NCBI RefSeq assembly: GCF_000956595.1
Contig: NZ_JYOO01000011.1
Location: 1 to 64,000 of the forward strand
DNA: 64,000 nucleotides
Reading direction: 5' to 3'
From: Priestia aryabhattai B8W22
GTDB taxonomy: Bacteria > Bacillota > Bacilli > Bacillales > Bacillaceae_H
The translations under genes were made by a program, and so were the position numbers. Below, in pieces: positions 9,656 through 18,157 of this stretch (position 1 is its first letter; each line of letters opens with the position of its first letter). Under the pieces are notes generated by a model. That model was given only the letters and a program-made list of their open reading frames with translations, was not told where the DNA came from and ran no database searches.

Positions 9656-10142
9656 ATTGCTTCTTCACCTGCTCCAAGTCATTTGAATATAAGGAATATG
9701 TGCTAAATTCATTTTGAACACCCTGGTGAACTTTTACAGGTTCGTACATCCAGCTTAACGAAGTTACATTCACTTGTTCATGCTGTTCTTTCATCAAATA
9801 AACCGGATTCGAACGAAGAAGGGAAAAAAAACTTCCTTCTTTATCTTGAATACCAATATCTATTACATACGTGCGCTCGCTTTCCAAGCTATTCATAAAC
9901 ATGAAGTCTTGATGAGCAGTAAGACTCTTCATATAATAGCGGTTTGATTCATGGCCGTTAAAATGAAGACCTGTTATATCATACGTACACATAGCTAGAT
10001 TCAATTCTTCCCACCGTGTCGAAAACATACTTTCTACCATCTCTCGAATATGCTCAGAAAACGACCAGTGAACATAAATACGAGATGAGTCAAGCTGAGT
10101 AGCTATACACACATTTAAGTTTTGAATAAGATTAGGAGCCAC
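9648..10142 (-). CDS. DUF4912 domain protein
   Basis: A 164-aa soluble protein starting at GTG. It has the DUF4912 features: an aromatic strand near the start (RIYVHWSFSEHIREMV), then a central YVIDIGIQDKEGSFFSLLRSNPV stretch that reads like a carbohydrate- or ligand-binding beta sandwich. DUF4912 proteins are often encoded beside DUF1957/GH57 glycan enzymes, which is the arrangement here. It is the first gene of the three-gene operon. The function is unknown; a scaffold or glycan-binding role is inferred from context only. Confidence 0.75.
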   Translation of the reverse strand: MAPNLIQNLNVCIATQLDSSRIYVHWSFSEHIREMVESMFSTRWEELNLAMCTYDITGLHFNGHESNRYYMKSLTAHQDFMFMNSLESERTYVIDIGIQDKEGSFFSLLRSNPVYLMKEQHEQVNVTSLSWMYEPVKVHQGVQNEFSTYSLYSNDLEQVKKQYE

Positions 10143-10206
10143 TGTTTTATCACTTCGTTTCTTAGATTGTTTTTTCTACATATCAATGCCGTATAAACTT
10201 ATTAAC

Positions 10207-10235
10207 ATCTTACCATTCAGAAAAAGTTGCCACAA
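10207..10235 (-). promoter_or_regulatory. Possible SigA promoter of the glycan operon
   Basis: The minus strand reads TTGTGG, 17 bases, TAAGAT, ending about 65 bases upstream of the DUF4912 gene start. The match to consensus is moderate, and nothing else in the 190-base gap looks better. Confidence 0.35.
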
Positions 10236-10303
10236 TAAACACAATTTGTCGATTTGTGTTAAAAACTAAGATAAACATAGTGATTGTAATGTACTAACAA
10301 AAA

Positions 10304-10333
10304 AACCTCTTCGCTTATTAGAAGAGGTTTTTC
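10304..10333 (-). terminator. Rho-independent terminator of pstB-phoU
   Basis: The inverted repeat AACCTCTTC / GAAGAGGTT has T runs on both sides, immediately after the phoU stop. It is likely bidirectional in form, but it serves phoU. Confidence 0.88.
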
Positions 10334-10335
10334 TA

Positions 10336-10995
10336 CTATTCGTTTAAATCGTAGCGTTTGCCTTTCACAAGGTAAAATACGCTTTCTGCTACGTTCGTTG
10401 TATGATCAGCCATACGCTCTAAATAGCGGGCTACAAATAAAAGCTGCGTAATTTGGTTCATAGCCTCCTGCTTTTCTTTAGCAAGACTTAAAAGTTCTTT
10501 GATTGTTATTCCGTAAAGCTCATCCACTTCATCGTCCATTTCCGCTACTTTTTTAGCTAAAACAAGATCTTCCTCGTGATAAGCTTTTAACGAAAGACTC
10601 AGCATTTCAATTGAAATATCGTGCATTTTCTTCACATGTTCTAACGGCTTAATTAATTCTTCATTTCCAATTCGTATAGCCGATTTTGCTACGTTAACCG
10701 CAAAATCTGCCATACGCTCAACGTCCGAAGCAATTTTAATTGCCACAATGATACGTCTTAAATCGATAGCCACCGGCTGCTGCTTTGCAATAAGCAAGAT
10801 AGCTAGGTCATTGATTTCTTCTTCTAAGTCATCCACGTATGCATCGCCGTCGATAATTTCTAGCGCCAGCTCAACGTTGCTTGTTTGCAACGCTTCAATT
10901 GATTTTGATAGCGCCTCATGCGTTAAGCGCCCTATTTCTAATAATTTTTCACGTAATATCTTTAAATCACCATGAAACTTTTCGCGTACAACCAC
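10336..10995 (-). CDS. phoU: Phosphate signalling protein PhoU
   Basis: A 219-aa all-helical protein made of two PhoU three-helix repeats, which bind metal ions and couple the Pst transporter to phosphate signalling. The repeat motifs are visible as ASDVERMADFAVNVA near residue 90 and ARYLERMADHTTNVAESV near residue 190. It starts at GTG with GGAGATGG upstream and ends at a strong terminator. It lies 22 bases after pstB, in one operon behind a PhoP-box array. Confidence 0.94.
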   Translation of the reverse strand: MVVREKFHGDLKILREKLLEIGRLTHEALSKSIEALQTSNVELALEIIDGDAYVDDLEEEINDLAILLIAKQQPVAIDLRRIIVAIKIASDVERMADFAVNVAKSAIRIGNEELIKPLEHVKKMHDISIEMLSLSLKAYHEEDLVLAKKVAEMDDEVDELYGITIKELLSLAKEKQEAMNQITQLLFVARYLERMADHTTNVAESVFYLVKGKRYDLNE

Positions 10996-11017
10996 TTATC
11001 CCATCTCCTTGTATGTC

Positions 11018-11827
11018 TTAACCGAAACGACCTGTAATATAATCTTCTGTGCGTTTATCAGATGGCATTGAGAAGATTTTATCTGTTTCTGCGTACTCTA
11101 CCACTTCTCCATTTAAGAAAAATGCTGTTTTATCTGAAATACGTGCCGCTTGCTGCATATTATGTGTAACAATAATAATACTGAAGTCTTTCTTTAATTC
11201 TTGTACTAATTCTTCTACTTTTAATGTTGAAATTGGATCGAGTGCAGAAGTAGGCTCATCCATTAAAATAACGTCGGGTTCAATAGCCAAGCAGCGCGCA
11301 ATACAGATACGCTGCTGTTGTCCACCTGACAACCCATTCGCATTTTGATTCAAACGATCTTTAACTTCGTCCCAAATAGCTGCTCCTCGTAAACTTTTTT
11401 CAACAATCTCATCTAGTTTTTTCTTGTTGCGAACGCCATGAATCCTTGGACCGTACGCAATATTATCATAAATAGATTTTGGGAACGGATTTGGCTTTTG
11501 GAAAACCATTCCTACTTGCGTGCGCAGCTCTTCCACATGGTACGATTTATCAAAAATATTTTTTCCTCTATACTCAATTTCACCTGATGTGCGGACAATT
11601 GGGGTCATTTCTACCATACGATTTAACGTTTTAATATATGTTGATTTTCCGCAGCCTGATGGACCAATGATCGCGGTAACTTCGTTAGCATGAATGTCTA
11701 AATCAATATTTTTCAAAGCATGTGTGTTGCCATACCATAAATTCAAACCTTTTGTTTTATATACAATTTCTTTTGTTTGCGGAGTATTTACTTTTTCTTT
11801 GTTAGTTAATTCCATTGTTATTGCCAT
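11018..11827 (-). CDS. pstB: Phosphate ABC transporter ATP-binding protein PstB
   Basis: ATPase of the high-affinity phosphate importer. Walker [10 protein letters not shown], signature LSGGQQQR and Walker [13 protein letters not shown] are intact, and the closing ITGRFG is typical of PstB. The ATG at 11827 has AAGGAGG 8 bases upstream; longer in-frame starts lack one. About 269 aa. The partner genes pstS, pstC and pstA are not upstream. Instead a 400-base gap holding PhoP boxes separates it from the PBP gene, so the permease parts must be encoded elsewhere or be missing. Confidence 0.95.
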   Translation of the reverse strand: MAITMELTNKEKVNTPQTKEIVYKTKGLNLWYGNTHALKNIDLDIHANEVTAIIGPSGCGKSTYIKTLNRMVEMTPIVRTSGEIEYRGKNIFDKSYHVEELRTQVGMVFQKPNPFPKSIYDNIAYGPRIHGVRNKKKLDEIVEKSLRGAAIWDEVKDRLNQNANGLSGGQQQRICIARCLAIEPDVILMDEPTSALDPISTLKVEELVQELKKDFSIIIVTHNMQQAARISDKTAFFLNGEVVEYAETDKIFSMPSDKRTEDYITGRFG

Positions 11828-11999
11828 TGGATAATCCTCCTTCATCTTCTTTAACCGTTTTGAGCACAATAAAAGTCTCTCTATATCTATTTAATATCTA
11901 TTGTTTACTATCAGTGTAAATAAATACGAGAAGCCGAAACGCTTCCCCTTATTTTGATCATTTCCTATTAATCCTTACACTTACAGAATAATAGCCGAC

Positions 12000-12038
12000 T
12001 ATTAATTGTGTTTTAATTCAATGTAAAGCTTTTGTAAA
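12000..12038 (-). promoter_or_regulatory. PhoP-box array upstream of pstB
   Basis: On the minus strand four hexamers, TTTACA, TTTACA, TTAAAA and TTAATA, stand exactly 11 bases apart, fitting the B. subtilis PhoP box TT(A/T/C)A(C/T)A with 5-base spacers. A TATTAT that could serve as the -10 follows after six bases. This places pstB-phoU under phosphate-starvation control. The rest of the 437-base gap (11828-12264) holds a leader region and a repeat element. Confidence 0.8.
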
Positions 12039-12130
12039 CGAAGGTCTATCTGCGTGTTTTTTAGGTAGAAAACTAGTTCTTACGACCCTTAAATTCAATA
12101 AAAAACCATATATGTAAAGATTTCTAAAAA

Positions 12131-12267
12131 AATGAAGAGGTTGAGACATAGCTAAATTGATTTAATCTACGTTCACTCTACCAATAAAAAAATCCGAACG
12201 AAGCTGATTCTTAATCAACGTCGTTCGGATCTTATTTCAACTAATATGCTTTTTCCCAGCTTCTTTA
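12131..12267 (-). repeat. MITE-like repeat, copy A (downstream of pbpA)
   Basis: On the minus strand this element starts at the pbpA stop codon with TAAAGAAGCTGGGA and ends GTCTCAACCTCTTC. It aligns along its length with the element at 18921-19100. Inside lies a hairpin, ATCCGAACGA / TCGTTCGGAT, followed by seven T, which makes a good terminator for pbpA. Similar GAGGCTGGGACA repeats are known in other Firmicutes. Confidence 0.75.
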
Positions 12268-14443
12268 ATTGGCGTCGTTTGCAATGACAGCCTGTTGATT
12301 CTCTTCTTGATCTTTTACTTGTTGTTCACCTTTTTTCTTTAAATCAAAATACGTATCGAGCGCAGAACGAGCAAGCTCTTTTGTAATGGTATTTGGTGCA
12401 CTTGGCACAAATGCCGATGGTACCACGACAGCTACTGCAATTTCAGGGTCATTTGCCGGAGCAAAGGCGACAAAGTTTGAATTATTAACTTTAATCGGAT
12501 CCCCTCCGCTTGGGTTTTTCTCATAGGCTTGTGCCGTTCCTGATTTACCAGCAGGATTATAGTTCGCTGTATGGAAAGCTGCGTACCCTGTACCGCCTTG
12601 TTCCTGCGTAACGCGCTTAAAGCCATTTTGAACATCTTTAATGTATTCTTCTTTCATCGTGATACGATTTAACACATCAGGTTCAAATGAATGCTGCGTA
12701 CCGCCAATTTCATCGGTCTTTATCGTTGGTTTTCGAATTTCTTTTACCAGCTGCGGCTTGATGCGATACCCTCCATTAGCTATTGCAGAAGTGTATTGCA
12801 CAAGCTGCAGCGGCGTGTACGTATCATACTGACCAATTCCTAAATCAAGTGCTGTACCTGGAACGTTGCTTCCGCCTTGTACACCTGTTGATTCGTTATC
12901 GAGGTTTATGCCTGTTGATACGCCTAAGCCGAACTGACTGTAGTACGAACGCAGTTCGCTGAATGTGTCAGGTTTAATCGGTAAAGTCATGTTCTTATGG
13001 TACTGTAATCCAGCCATCGCCATTACCGTTTTAAACATAAATACGTTGGATGAATATTTTAACGCGGATGAATACGTTAAGGGTCCTAACCCCTCAGCCT
13101 CAGCTGATTTCTTAATTGGTGTTCCTTTAATTTTTAACGGTTCATCAACGAACACTGTGTTTGGCTTAATAGCTCCTGAATCTAAGCCAGCCAGAACCGT
13201 TGCCCCTTTTACAACAGAGCCCATTGTATAAGATGTTGAAATATTCCCTAATGCAAAATCTTCTATTTTAGGTACCCCAGTCTTCTTATCAATGGTGTAT
13301 TTTTTACCAGCCATTGTTAAGATTTCTCCTGTGTGAGGATCCATCATAATTACAAAAGCACGGTCTAAAAACTGAGTTCCTTTCATTTTCTTTTTGGCTA
13401 AAAGCTGGTCCGTAATTTGTTTTTCTACTGCTTTTTGAAGCTCCATATCAATAGTTAAAACTAAATCACTGCCCCGTTCGCCTTTAGACACTTGAATTGT
13501 ATCAAGGAGATTTCCTTTATCATCTGTTACATACTGGACTTTTTCTTTTTGACCGCTGAGCTGAGCTTCGTATTGCTTCTCTAAATAGCTCGTCCCAACT
13601 TGGTCATTTCGGCTATATCCTCTTGATAAGTAATACTGTACTTTATCTTTGGGCAGACCCTCGTTGGCAGAGGATACATTTCCAAGCAAAGTACGGAGAG
13701 TGCTGTTTTCTGGGTATGAGCGATCCCAATACGTTGTTGTATCCACACCTGGAAGTTCATCTAAGTGCTCACTTACAACGGCATACTCTTCATTTGTCAC
13801 ACCGCTTTTAACAATTTGCGGGGTGTTAGAATAACCTGCCTCCATTTGGCGCTTAATAGCTAGAACTTCTAAATCATTCTTTAAACTTTCTAAATCTTTT
13901 TTAGAAATGCGGTCTAACTGACGTTGATACAGTTCATCATCAGTCATTTCACCATCTTGAACTTTTTTGCGATCAGCTTTCGTAATTTTCTGCTCCGCTT
14001 CTTTAGGGTGAAGCATAATCCAATAATCTTTCATGTCGCGTTCTGTAATTTTTACCACGTTTTTTAGCATCTTTATTCTTTTTATTTTCTGGAATATCAA
14101 TCACATTTGTGGCGTAAGGAACATCGATCATAGTGGCTAACTTTTTAGCGATGCGCAGCCTTTCTTCAGCTGTGTTTCCTTGAAAACGAGTATATGTAAT
14201 CGTATTTAAAGAGGTATTATCTACAATTACGCGGTTATACCGATCGTACATTTTCCCTCGAGGAACAGGCGTACTGACTGTAACGTCCTGTGTTTTTTCG
14301 ACTTCTCGTTCATAATTCTCACCGTACACAATTTGAACAAGTCCCAACCGCAAAATTAATACGGAAAATAGGGCAAATACGGTCAAGAAAAGTAAGTTCA
14401 CACGAAAAGGCACGTGACTTTTTCTTCTTTTTTTCTTTTTCAT
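12265..14443 (-). pseudogene. pbpA: Penicillin-binding protein 2A-type transpeptidase, frameshifted
   Basis: Class B PBP that cross-links peptidoglycan for rod shape and outgrowth. The N-terminal part (14443 down to about 14060) has the membrane anchor (VNLLFLTVFALFSVLILRLG) and the VPRGKMYDR motif. The rest carries the dimerisation domain and transpeptidase motifs SVVK, SSN and KSGTA. The two are in different frames. Removing one base near the A6 run (plus-strand T6, 14060-14065) restores the sequence into KNVVKITERDMKDYWIM, which matches B. subtilis PbpA at this point, and a full length of about 725 aa. As written no anchored enzyme is made. Neighbouring yqgE is also shifted. Confidence 0.87.
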
Positions 14444-14506
14444 ACCAACACCTACACTTTATAAAACATATATACCATAACACCATAAAATCAGATATTT
14501 AGCAAA

Positions 14507-14536
14507 TAAATAGACACCTGGCAGGTGCCTATTTAC
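14507..14536 (-). terminator. Terminator-like hairpin between yqgE and pbpA
   Basis: A near-perfect stem (AATAGGCACCTG / CAGGTGTCTATT) with an AT-rich but not pure T tail on the minus strand. It lies downstream of yqgE and upstream of pbpA. Confidence 0.6.
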
Positions 14537-14604
14537 ACAACGTATTTATTCTAAAAGAAAAGCGATACATTTTCCATAGTACAAATGAAGGAGCTGACAA
14601 TACT

Positions 14605-15883
14605 CTACGCTGGAGACTCTCCGTCTCCTTCATTTAATACTGGAGGAGTAACAGTCGTTTCTTTTTTGTGCAGAGGCTGTGAGATATGTCTCACACAAAA
14701 ATAAATGATCGTATGCCCAGCTCCAACAATAGCTAATAAAATGGGAATGCTTTTTGCTTCATCAAAAAATAGTACAGCTATTAAAAATAAAGATATGGAA
14801 ACGACGCGCCCAATATTCAGAAATACTTCTCTGACAACAATGTATTCAATTCTTTTTGAAACAACGTCTTTTGCCCGTCCAATCACATCGTACGTTAGAG
14901 AAATGAATGGAACCAACAAAATAGGATAGGCAATGGCAATGCAAACAGCATATATAATTAACTTTGGATACGATAAGTTAAAGATAAGCAAAAAGACTGC
15001 TCCATAGAGAAGGAGGCCCCCCGTGAAAATAAATCGAAGGCGATTTTTTTGCTTAATAAACCTTGAGGCTACATAGTATCCTACAAACGCAACCGCTGAA
15101 TTCACCAGTCCATAAGTTCCTAAAGCTAATTCACTTCCTGTTGTAATAAATACCATGACGGATACGACAAAAATGAACGTACCTTCACGCAATCCTTGAA
15201 AGAAATGAGCCTGCAATATTCGATTCCAGTCTTTGTTGACTTTTCGTTCAGCCCATACTTCTTTAAATTTGTATACTCCCTCAGCTGCACGTCTTGTAAT
15301 AAAAAAACTAAAGCACAACGGCACCGACAAACAATAGCAGAGATACACCAAACACAATTTTATACCCAAGTGATTCATACAAAGCGGAAATAACGAAGCC
15401 CGCTCCTAAAGGACCAATCATCCCTGCAAAAGAGTTTAAGATCCCTAAAAATCCGTTAAAAAAGTCTCTTGTATCGGGTTCAGTAATTTCAAAAGTTAGC
15501 ACATTAAAAGCGAGCCAATAAAAGCCATATCCTATCCCTAGCAGTCCACCAAGCAATACTAAATACTCGGCTGCGTTAGCTCCACTGACTAATACAGCGA
15601 TATAAAAAACAGCCAAAAAAGATACGCCTAACCTTAAAACCACAACCCGGTCAATTCGTTTGGCCCATTTACCTGCTAAAATAAACGTAAGCGGCTGAAG
15701 CACCACTACCGCTAAATTATAAATAGCGAGATCCGAAAATTCGCCTGATTGTTTCCACAGATAAATGTTAACAAACGAATTGGAAATTGAAATAGCCAAG
15801 GCGTAAAGACCGCCTATAATTAAAAGCAAAAGTAAATCTTTACTAACTTCTACATCTCCAACTACTTTTTTTAATAAAGGCAT
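14605..15883 (-). pseudogene. yqgE: MFS transporter YqgE, frameshifted
   Basis: Twelve-helix major facilitator of the YqgE type, substrate unknown. It is found between sodA and pbpA, as in B. subtilis. The first six helices are in one frame, which stops (TAG) at 15308-15310 after FVGAVVL. The remaining helices continue in the next frame from FFITRRAAEGVYKF. Losing one T before that TAG would give a continuous protein of about 425 aa, the family length. The C-terminal half has its own ATG but no convincing ribosome-binding site. Confidence 0.8.
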
Positions 15884-15958
15884 ATCAAAAAACTCCTTTT
15901 CTCTTCTACACCTAGTGTGTGAAAAAGAAAAGGAGATATGTAAAAGAATTGGAAAACA

Positions 15959-16000
15959 AAAAAGCCAGTAAAGGTAATAATTACTTTACTGGCTCTTAAA
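15959..16000 (-). terminator. Rho-independent terminator of sodA
   Basis: The minus strand forms a stem GAGCCAGTAAAG / CTTTACTGGCTT followed by T6, just after the sodA stop. Confidence 0.85.
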
Positions 16001-16012
16001 TACGTCTTCAGC

Positions 16013-16621
16013 TTATTTTGCAGCGTCGTAACGCTTAGCAACTTCGTCCCATTTTACAACATTAAAGAATGCTGAAATGTAATCTGGACGGCGGTTTTGA
16101 TAATTTAAGTAGTAAGCGTGCTCCCAAACGTCTAGACCAAGAATTGGCGTTTTGCCTTCCATTAATGGGCTATCTTGGTTTGGTGTGCTTGTTACTTCTA
16201 ATTCGCCGTTATTTACAACTAACCAAGCCCAGCCAGAACCGAAGCGAGTTTTAGCTGCATTTGCAAATTCTTCTTTGAATTGATCAAAGCTTCCGAATTT
16301 GCTAGCGATAGCGTCTGCTAATTCACCAGTTGGAGCACCGCCGCCGTTAGGGCAAAGGATTGTCCAAAATAATGAGTGGTTGGCATGACCGCCACCGTTA
16401 TTGCGTACTGCTGTACGGATATCTTCAGGAACAGCATCTAAGTTTGAAATTAACTCTTCAATACTTTTGCTTTCTAAATCCGCTTTGCCTTCAACAGCAG
16501 CGTTTAGGTTTGTAACATATGTGTTGTGATGTTTTGTGTGGTGAATATTCATTGTTTCTTTGTCGATATGTGGTTCCAGTGCATCGTATGCATAAGGTAG
16601 TTCTGGTAATTTGTAAGCCAT
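16013..16621 (-). CDS. sodA: Superoxide dismutase [Mn]
   Basis: Dismutates superoxide in the cytoplasm. The 202-aa protein keeps all metal ligands: a histidine in HHTKHH (about residue 27), one in NHSLFW (about 82), and Asp and His in DVWEHAYY (about 164-168). The ATG at 16621 has AAGGAGG 8 bases upstream. It appears monocistronic: a terminator follows, and the upstream tRNA cluster has its own terminator. The Mn rather than Fe form is inferred from Bacillus homologues. Confidence 0.97.
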   Translation of the reverse strand: MAYKLPELPYAYDALEPHIDKETMNIHHTKHHNTYVTNLNAAVEGKADLESKSIEELISNLDAVPEDIRTAVRNNGGGHANHSLFWTILCPNGGGAPTGELADAIASKFGSFDQFKEEFANAAKTRFGSGWAWLVVNNGELEVTSTPNQDSPLMEGKTPILGLDVWEHAYYLNYQNRRPDYISAFFNVVKWDEVAKRYDAAK

Positions 16622-16771
16622 GAATAATTCCTCCTTCAAAATATGTAAGCATTTTGGCGCAAAAGCACCATATACGTTTAGATTAGCAAATTTACCCTAC
16701 TGTTTCAAATAAAAAGTACCTAATCCATGATTTATATTTACCTAATTCCCATTCGCTATTCTTTTAAACAT

Positions 16772-16805
16772 AAAAAAAGCTTCTTTTTCTCAAAAGAAGC
16801 TTTGA
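16772..16805 (-). terminator. Terminator of the tRNA cluster
   Basis: A stem AAAGCTTCTTTT / AAAAGAAGCTTT with T7 on the minus strand, directly after tRNA-Ser. It isolates the tRNA unit from sodA. Confidence 0.85.
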
Positions 16806-16818
16806 ATAGACAATAGTA

Positions 16819-16911
16819 TGGCGGAGGAAGAGGGATTCGAACCCCCGCGGGCTTTAACACCCCTGTCGGTTTTCAAGACCGATCCCTTCAGCCGGACTTG
16901 GGTATTCCTCC
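16819..16911 (-). tRNA. tRNA-Ser (TGA)
   Basis: 93 bases including the encoded CCA. The anticodon loop CTTGAAAA gives TGA, the long variable arm is typical of serine tRNA, and the T-arm reads GGTTCGAATCC. Last gene of the cluster. Confidence 0.95.
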
Positions 16912-16922
16912 AACCCTATAAA

Positions 16923-16999
16923 TGGTGGACCCTGCAGGACTCGAACCTGCGACCGGACGGTTATGAGCCGTCTGCTCTAACCAGCTGAGCTAAGGGTCC
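16923..16999 (-). tRNA. tRNA-Ile2 (CAT, lysidine type)
   Basis: 77 bases with encoded CCA. The acceptor GGACCCT pairs with AGGGTCC. The anticodon is CAT, but the body (GGACCC start, ACGGCTCATAACCGT stem-loop) fits the Bacillus tRNA-Ile whose C34 is turned into lysidine by TilS, not a methionine tRNA. Confidence 0.85.
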
Positions 17000-17002
17000 A
17001 CA

Positions 17003-17077
17003 TGGCTCCACAGGTAGGACTCGAACCTACGACCGATCGGTTAACAGCCGATAGCTCTACCACTGAGCTACTGTGGA
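17003..17077 (-). tRNA. tRNA-Asn (GTT), copy 1
   Basis: 75 bases with encoded CCA (GCCA end). The anticodon loop CTGTTAA gives GTT. It is identical to the copy at 17193-17267. Confidence 0.95.
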
Positions 17078-17117
17078 ACAATATGAATTATGTATGTCAC
17101 AAACGTAAATTGGAAAA

Positions 17118-17191
17118 TAGCGGCGGAGGGGATCGAACCCCCGACCTCACGGGTATGAACCGTACGCTCTAGCCAGCTGAGCTACACCGCC
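17118..17191 (-). tRNA. tRNA-Met (CAT), elongator type
   Basis: 74 bases. The cloverleaf has acceptor GGCGGTG, anticodon loop TTCATAC and T-arm GGTTCGATCC. Unlike its four neighbours, the CCA end is not encoded: TTT follows the discriminator A. It therefore needs CCA addition after processing. Confidence 0.9.
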
Positions 17192-17192
17192 A

Positions 17193-17267
17193 TGGCTCCA
17201 CAGGTAGGACTCGAACCTACGACCGATCGGTTAACAGCCGATAGCTCTACCACTGAGCTACTGTGGA
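17193..17267 (-). tRNA. tRNA-Asn (GTT), copy 2
   Basis: Same 75-base sequence as copy 1, and the first gene of the cluster behind the promoter. The two identical copies flank tRNA-Met. Confidence 0.95.
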
Positions 17268-17296
17268 ACAATATAACATTTACTAGCGACATTAAA

Positions 17297-17325
17297 AATT
17301 TAACATGTTTTTGGCCTAAAGTCAA
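17297..17325 (-). promoter_or_regulatory. SigA-type promoter of the tRNA cluster
   Basis: The minus strand shows TTGACT, 17 bases, TAAATT, about 30 bases upstream of the first tRNA. Confidence 0.55.
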
Positions 17326-17329
17326 TATA

Positions 17330-17815
17330 TTATTTTAAAACAGCATATAAAAAATAGGCAATCATCAACAGTTGAATAAATCCTTTCGAGATAGCGCCAC
17401 TAAAAAAGCCAATAACCGAACCTACTCCAATTTTTACTGCGTTGCTAATTGTGGTCCGATGAACAATCAGTTCTCCTACAATCGCTCCGATAAACGGCCC
17501 TAAAATAATCCCAAATCCCGGAATAACAAACGGACCCACAAGCAGCCCAACTGTGCTTCCCCAAACGCCTGCTTTAGTGCCTCCGAATTTTTTTACACCA
17601 ATAATATTAGCTATATAGTCTGCTAAAAAAAGTGCGACAACTAACAATCCTTGTATCACCCAAAATAACCAGCTATAGGAGCTAAAATCATAAAATAAAC
17701 CGTATATAACAAATCCTAGAGCTACAAACAGCACGCTTGGGATGATGGGATAAACCAACCCAATAAACGATACAACAAAGCTAATGATAACTAATGCCCA
17801 ACATAAAATAGCCAT
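17330..17815 (-). CDS. yqgC: DUF456 membrane protein YqgC
   Basis: A 161-aa hydrophobic protein with about four to five membrane segments and many glycines (VWGSTVGLLVGPFVIPGFG, LGPFIGAIVGELIVH), which is the DUF456 repeat pattern. It occupies the yqgC position upstream of sodA, here separated from it by the tRNA cluster. The function is unknown. The 342-base gap upstream (17816-18157) shows no convincing gene; it holds this gene's leader and, on the other strand, the leader of the next gene, with a TATAAT at 18123-18128. Confidence 0.85.
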   Translation of the reverse strand: MAILCWALVIISFVVSFIGLVYPIIPSVLFVALGFVIYGLFYDFSSYSWLFWVIQGLLVVALFLADYIANIIGVKKFGGTKAGVWGSTVGLLVGPFVIPGFGIILGPFIGAIVGELIVHRTTISNAVKIGVGSVIGFFSGAISKGFIQLLMIAYFLYAVLK

Positions 17816-18157
17816 GCCCGCACCTATCCTTTTTATTATTACTATTTATCATACAATAACCACTCCTATAAAGAAAGACCTTGCACCACGAGACCTTCCT
17901 TTATTTTACTTTCGAATACGTCTTCAGATAACGATTTTCGAGTGTACCACTGCAATATTAACAGCACGGTCCTCAAGCTGCCGGTAATATCTCCAAAAAC
18001 AATGACAGCAAAATCTGTACATATAAAGATATGCTTTTAACAAAGCGCTCCATCGTATCATTGTAATTGGTAACGGTTTCTAAAATCTATTGTAAACCTT
18101 AAATTTTCGCTATAAAATAGGTTATAATCAGAATTTTTAATAATAGGAGGCTTTACA

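Noticed and set aside
12641-13834. Several plus-strand frames opposite pbpA
   Set aside because: Antisense shadows of the transpeptidase region without ribosome-binding sites.
17935-18035. Minus-strand short frame with YYRQLEDRAVNIAV, reminiscent of PhoU/DUF47 helices
   Set aside because: Only about 30 codons with no ribosome-binding site, and the similarity covers about 12 residues. It may be a gene remnant but cannot be supported.
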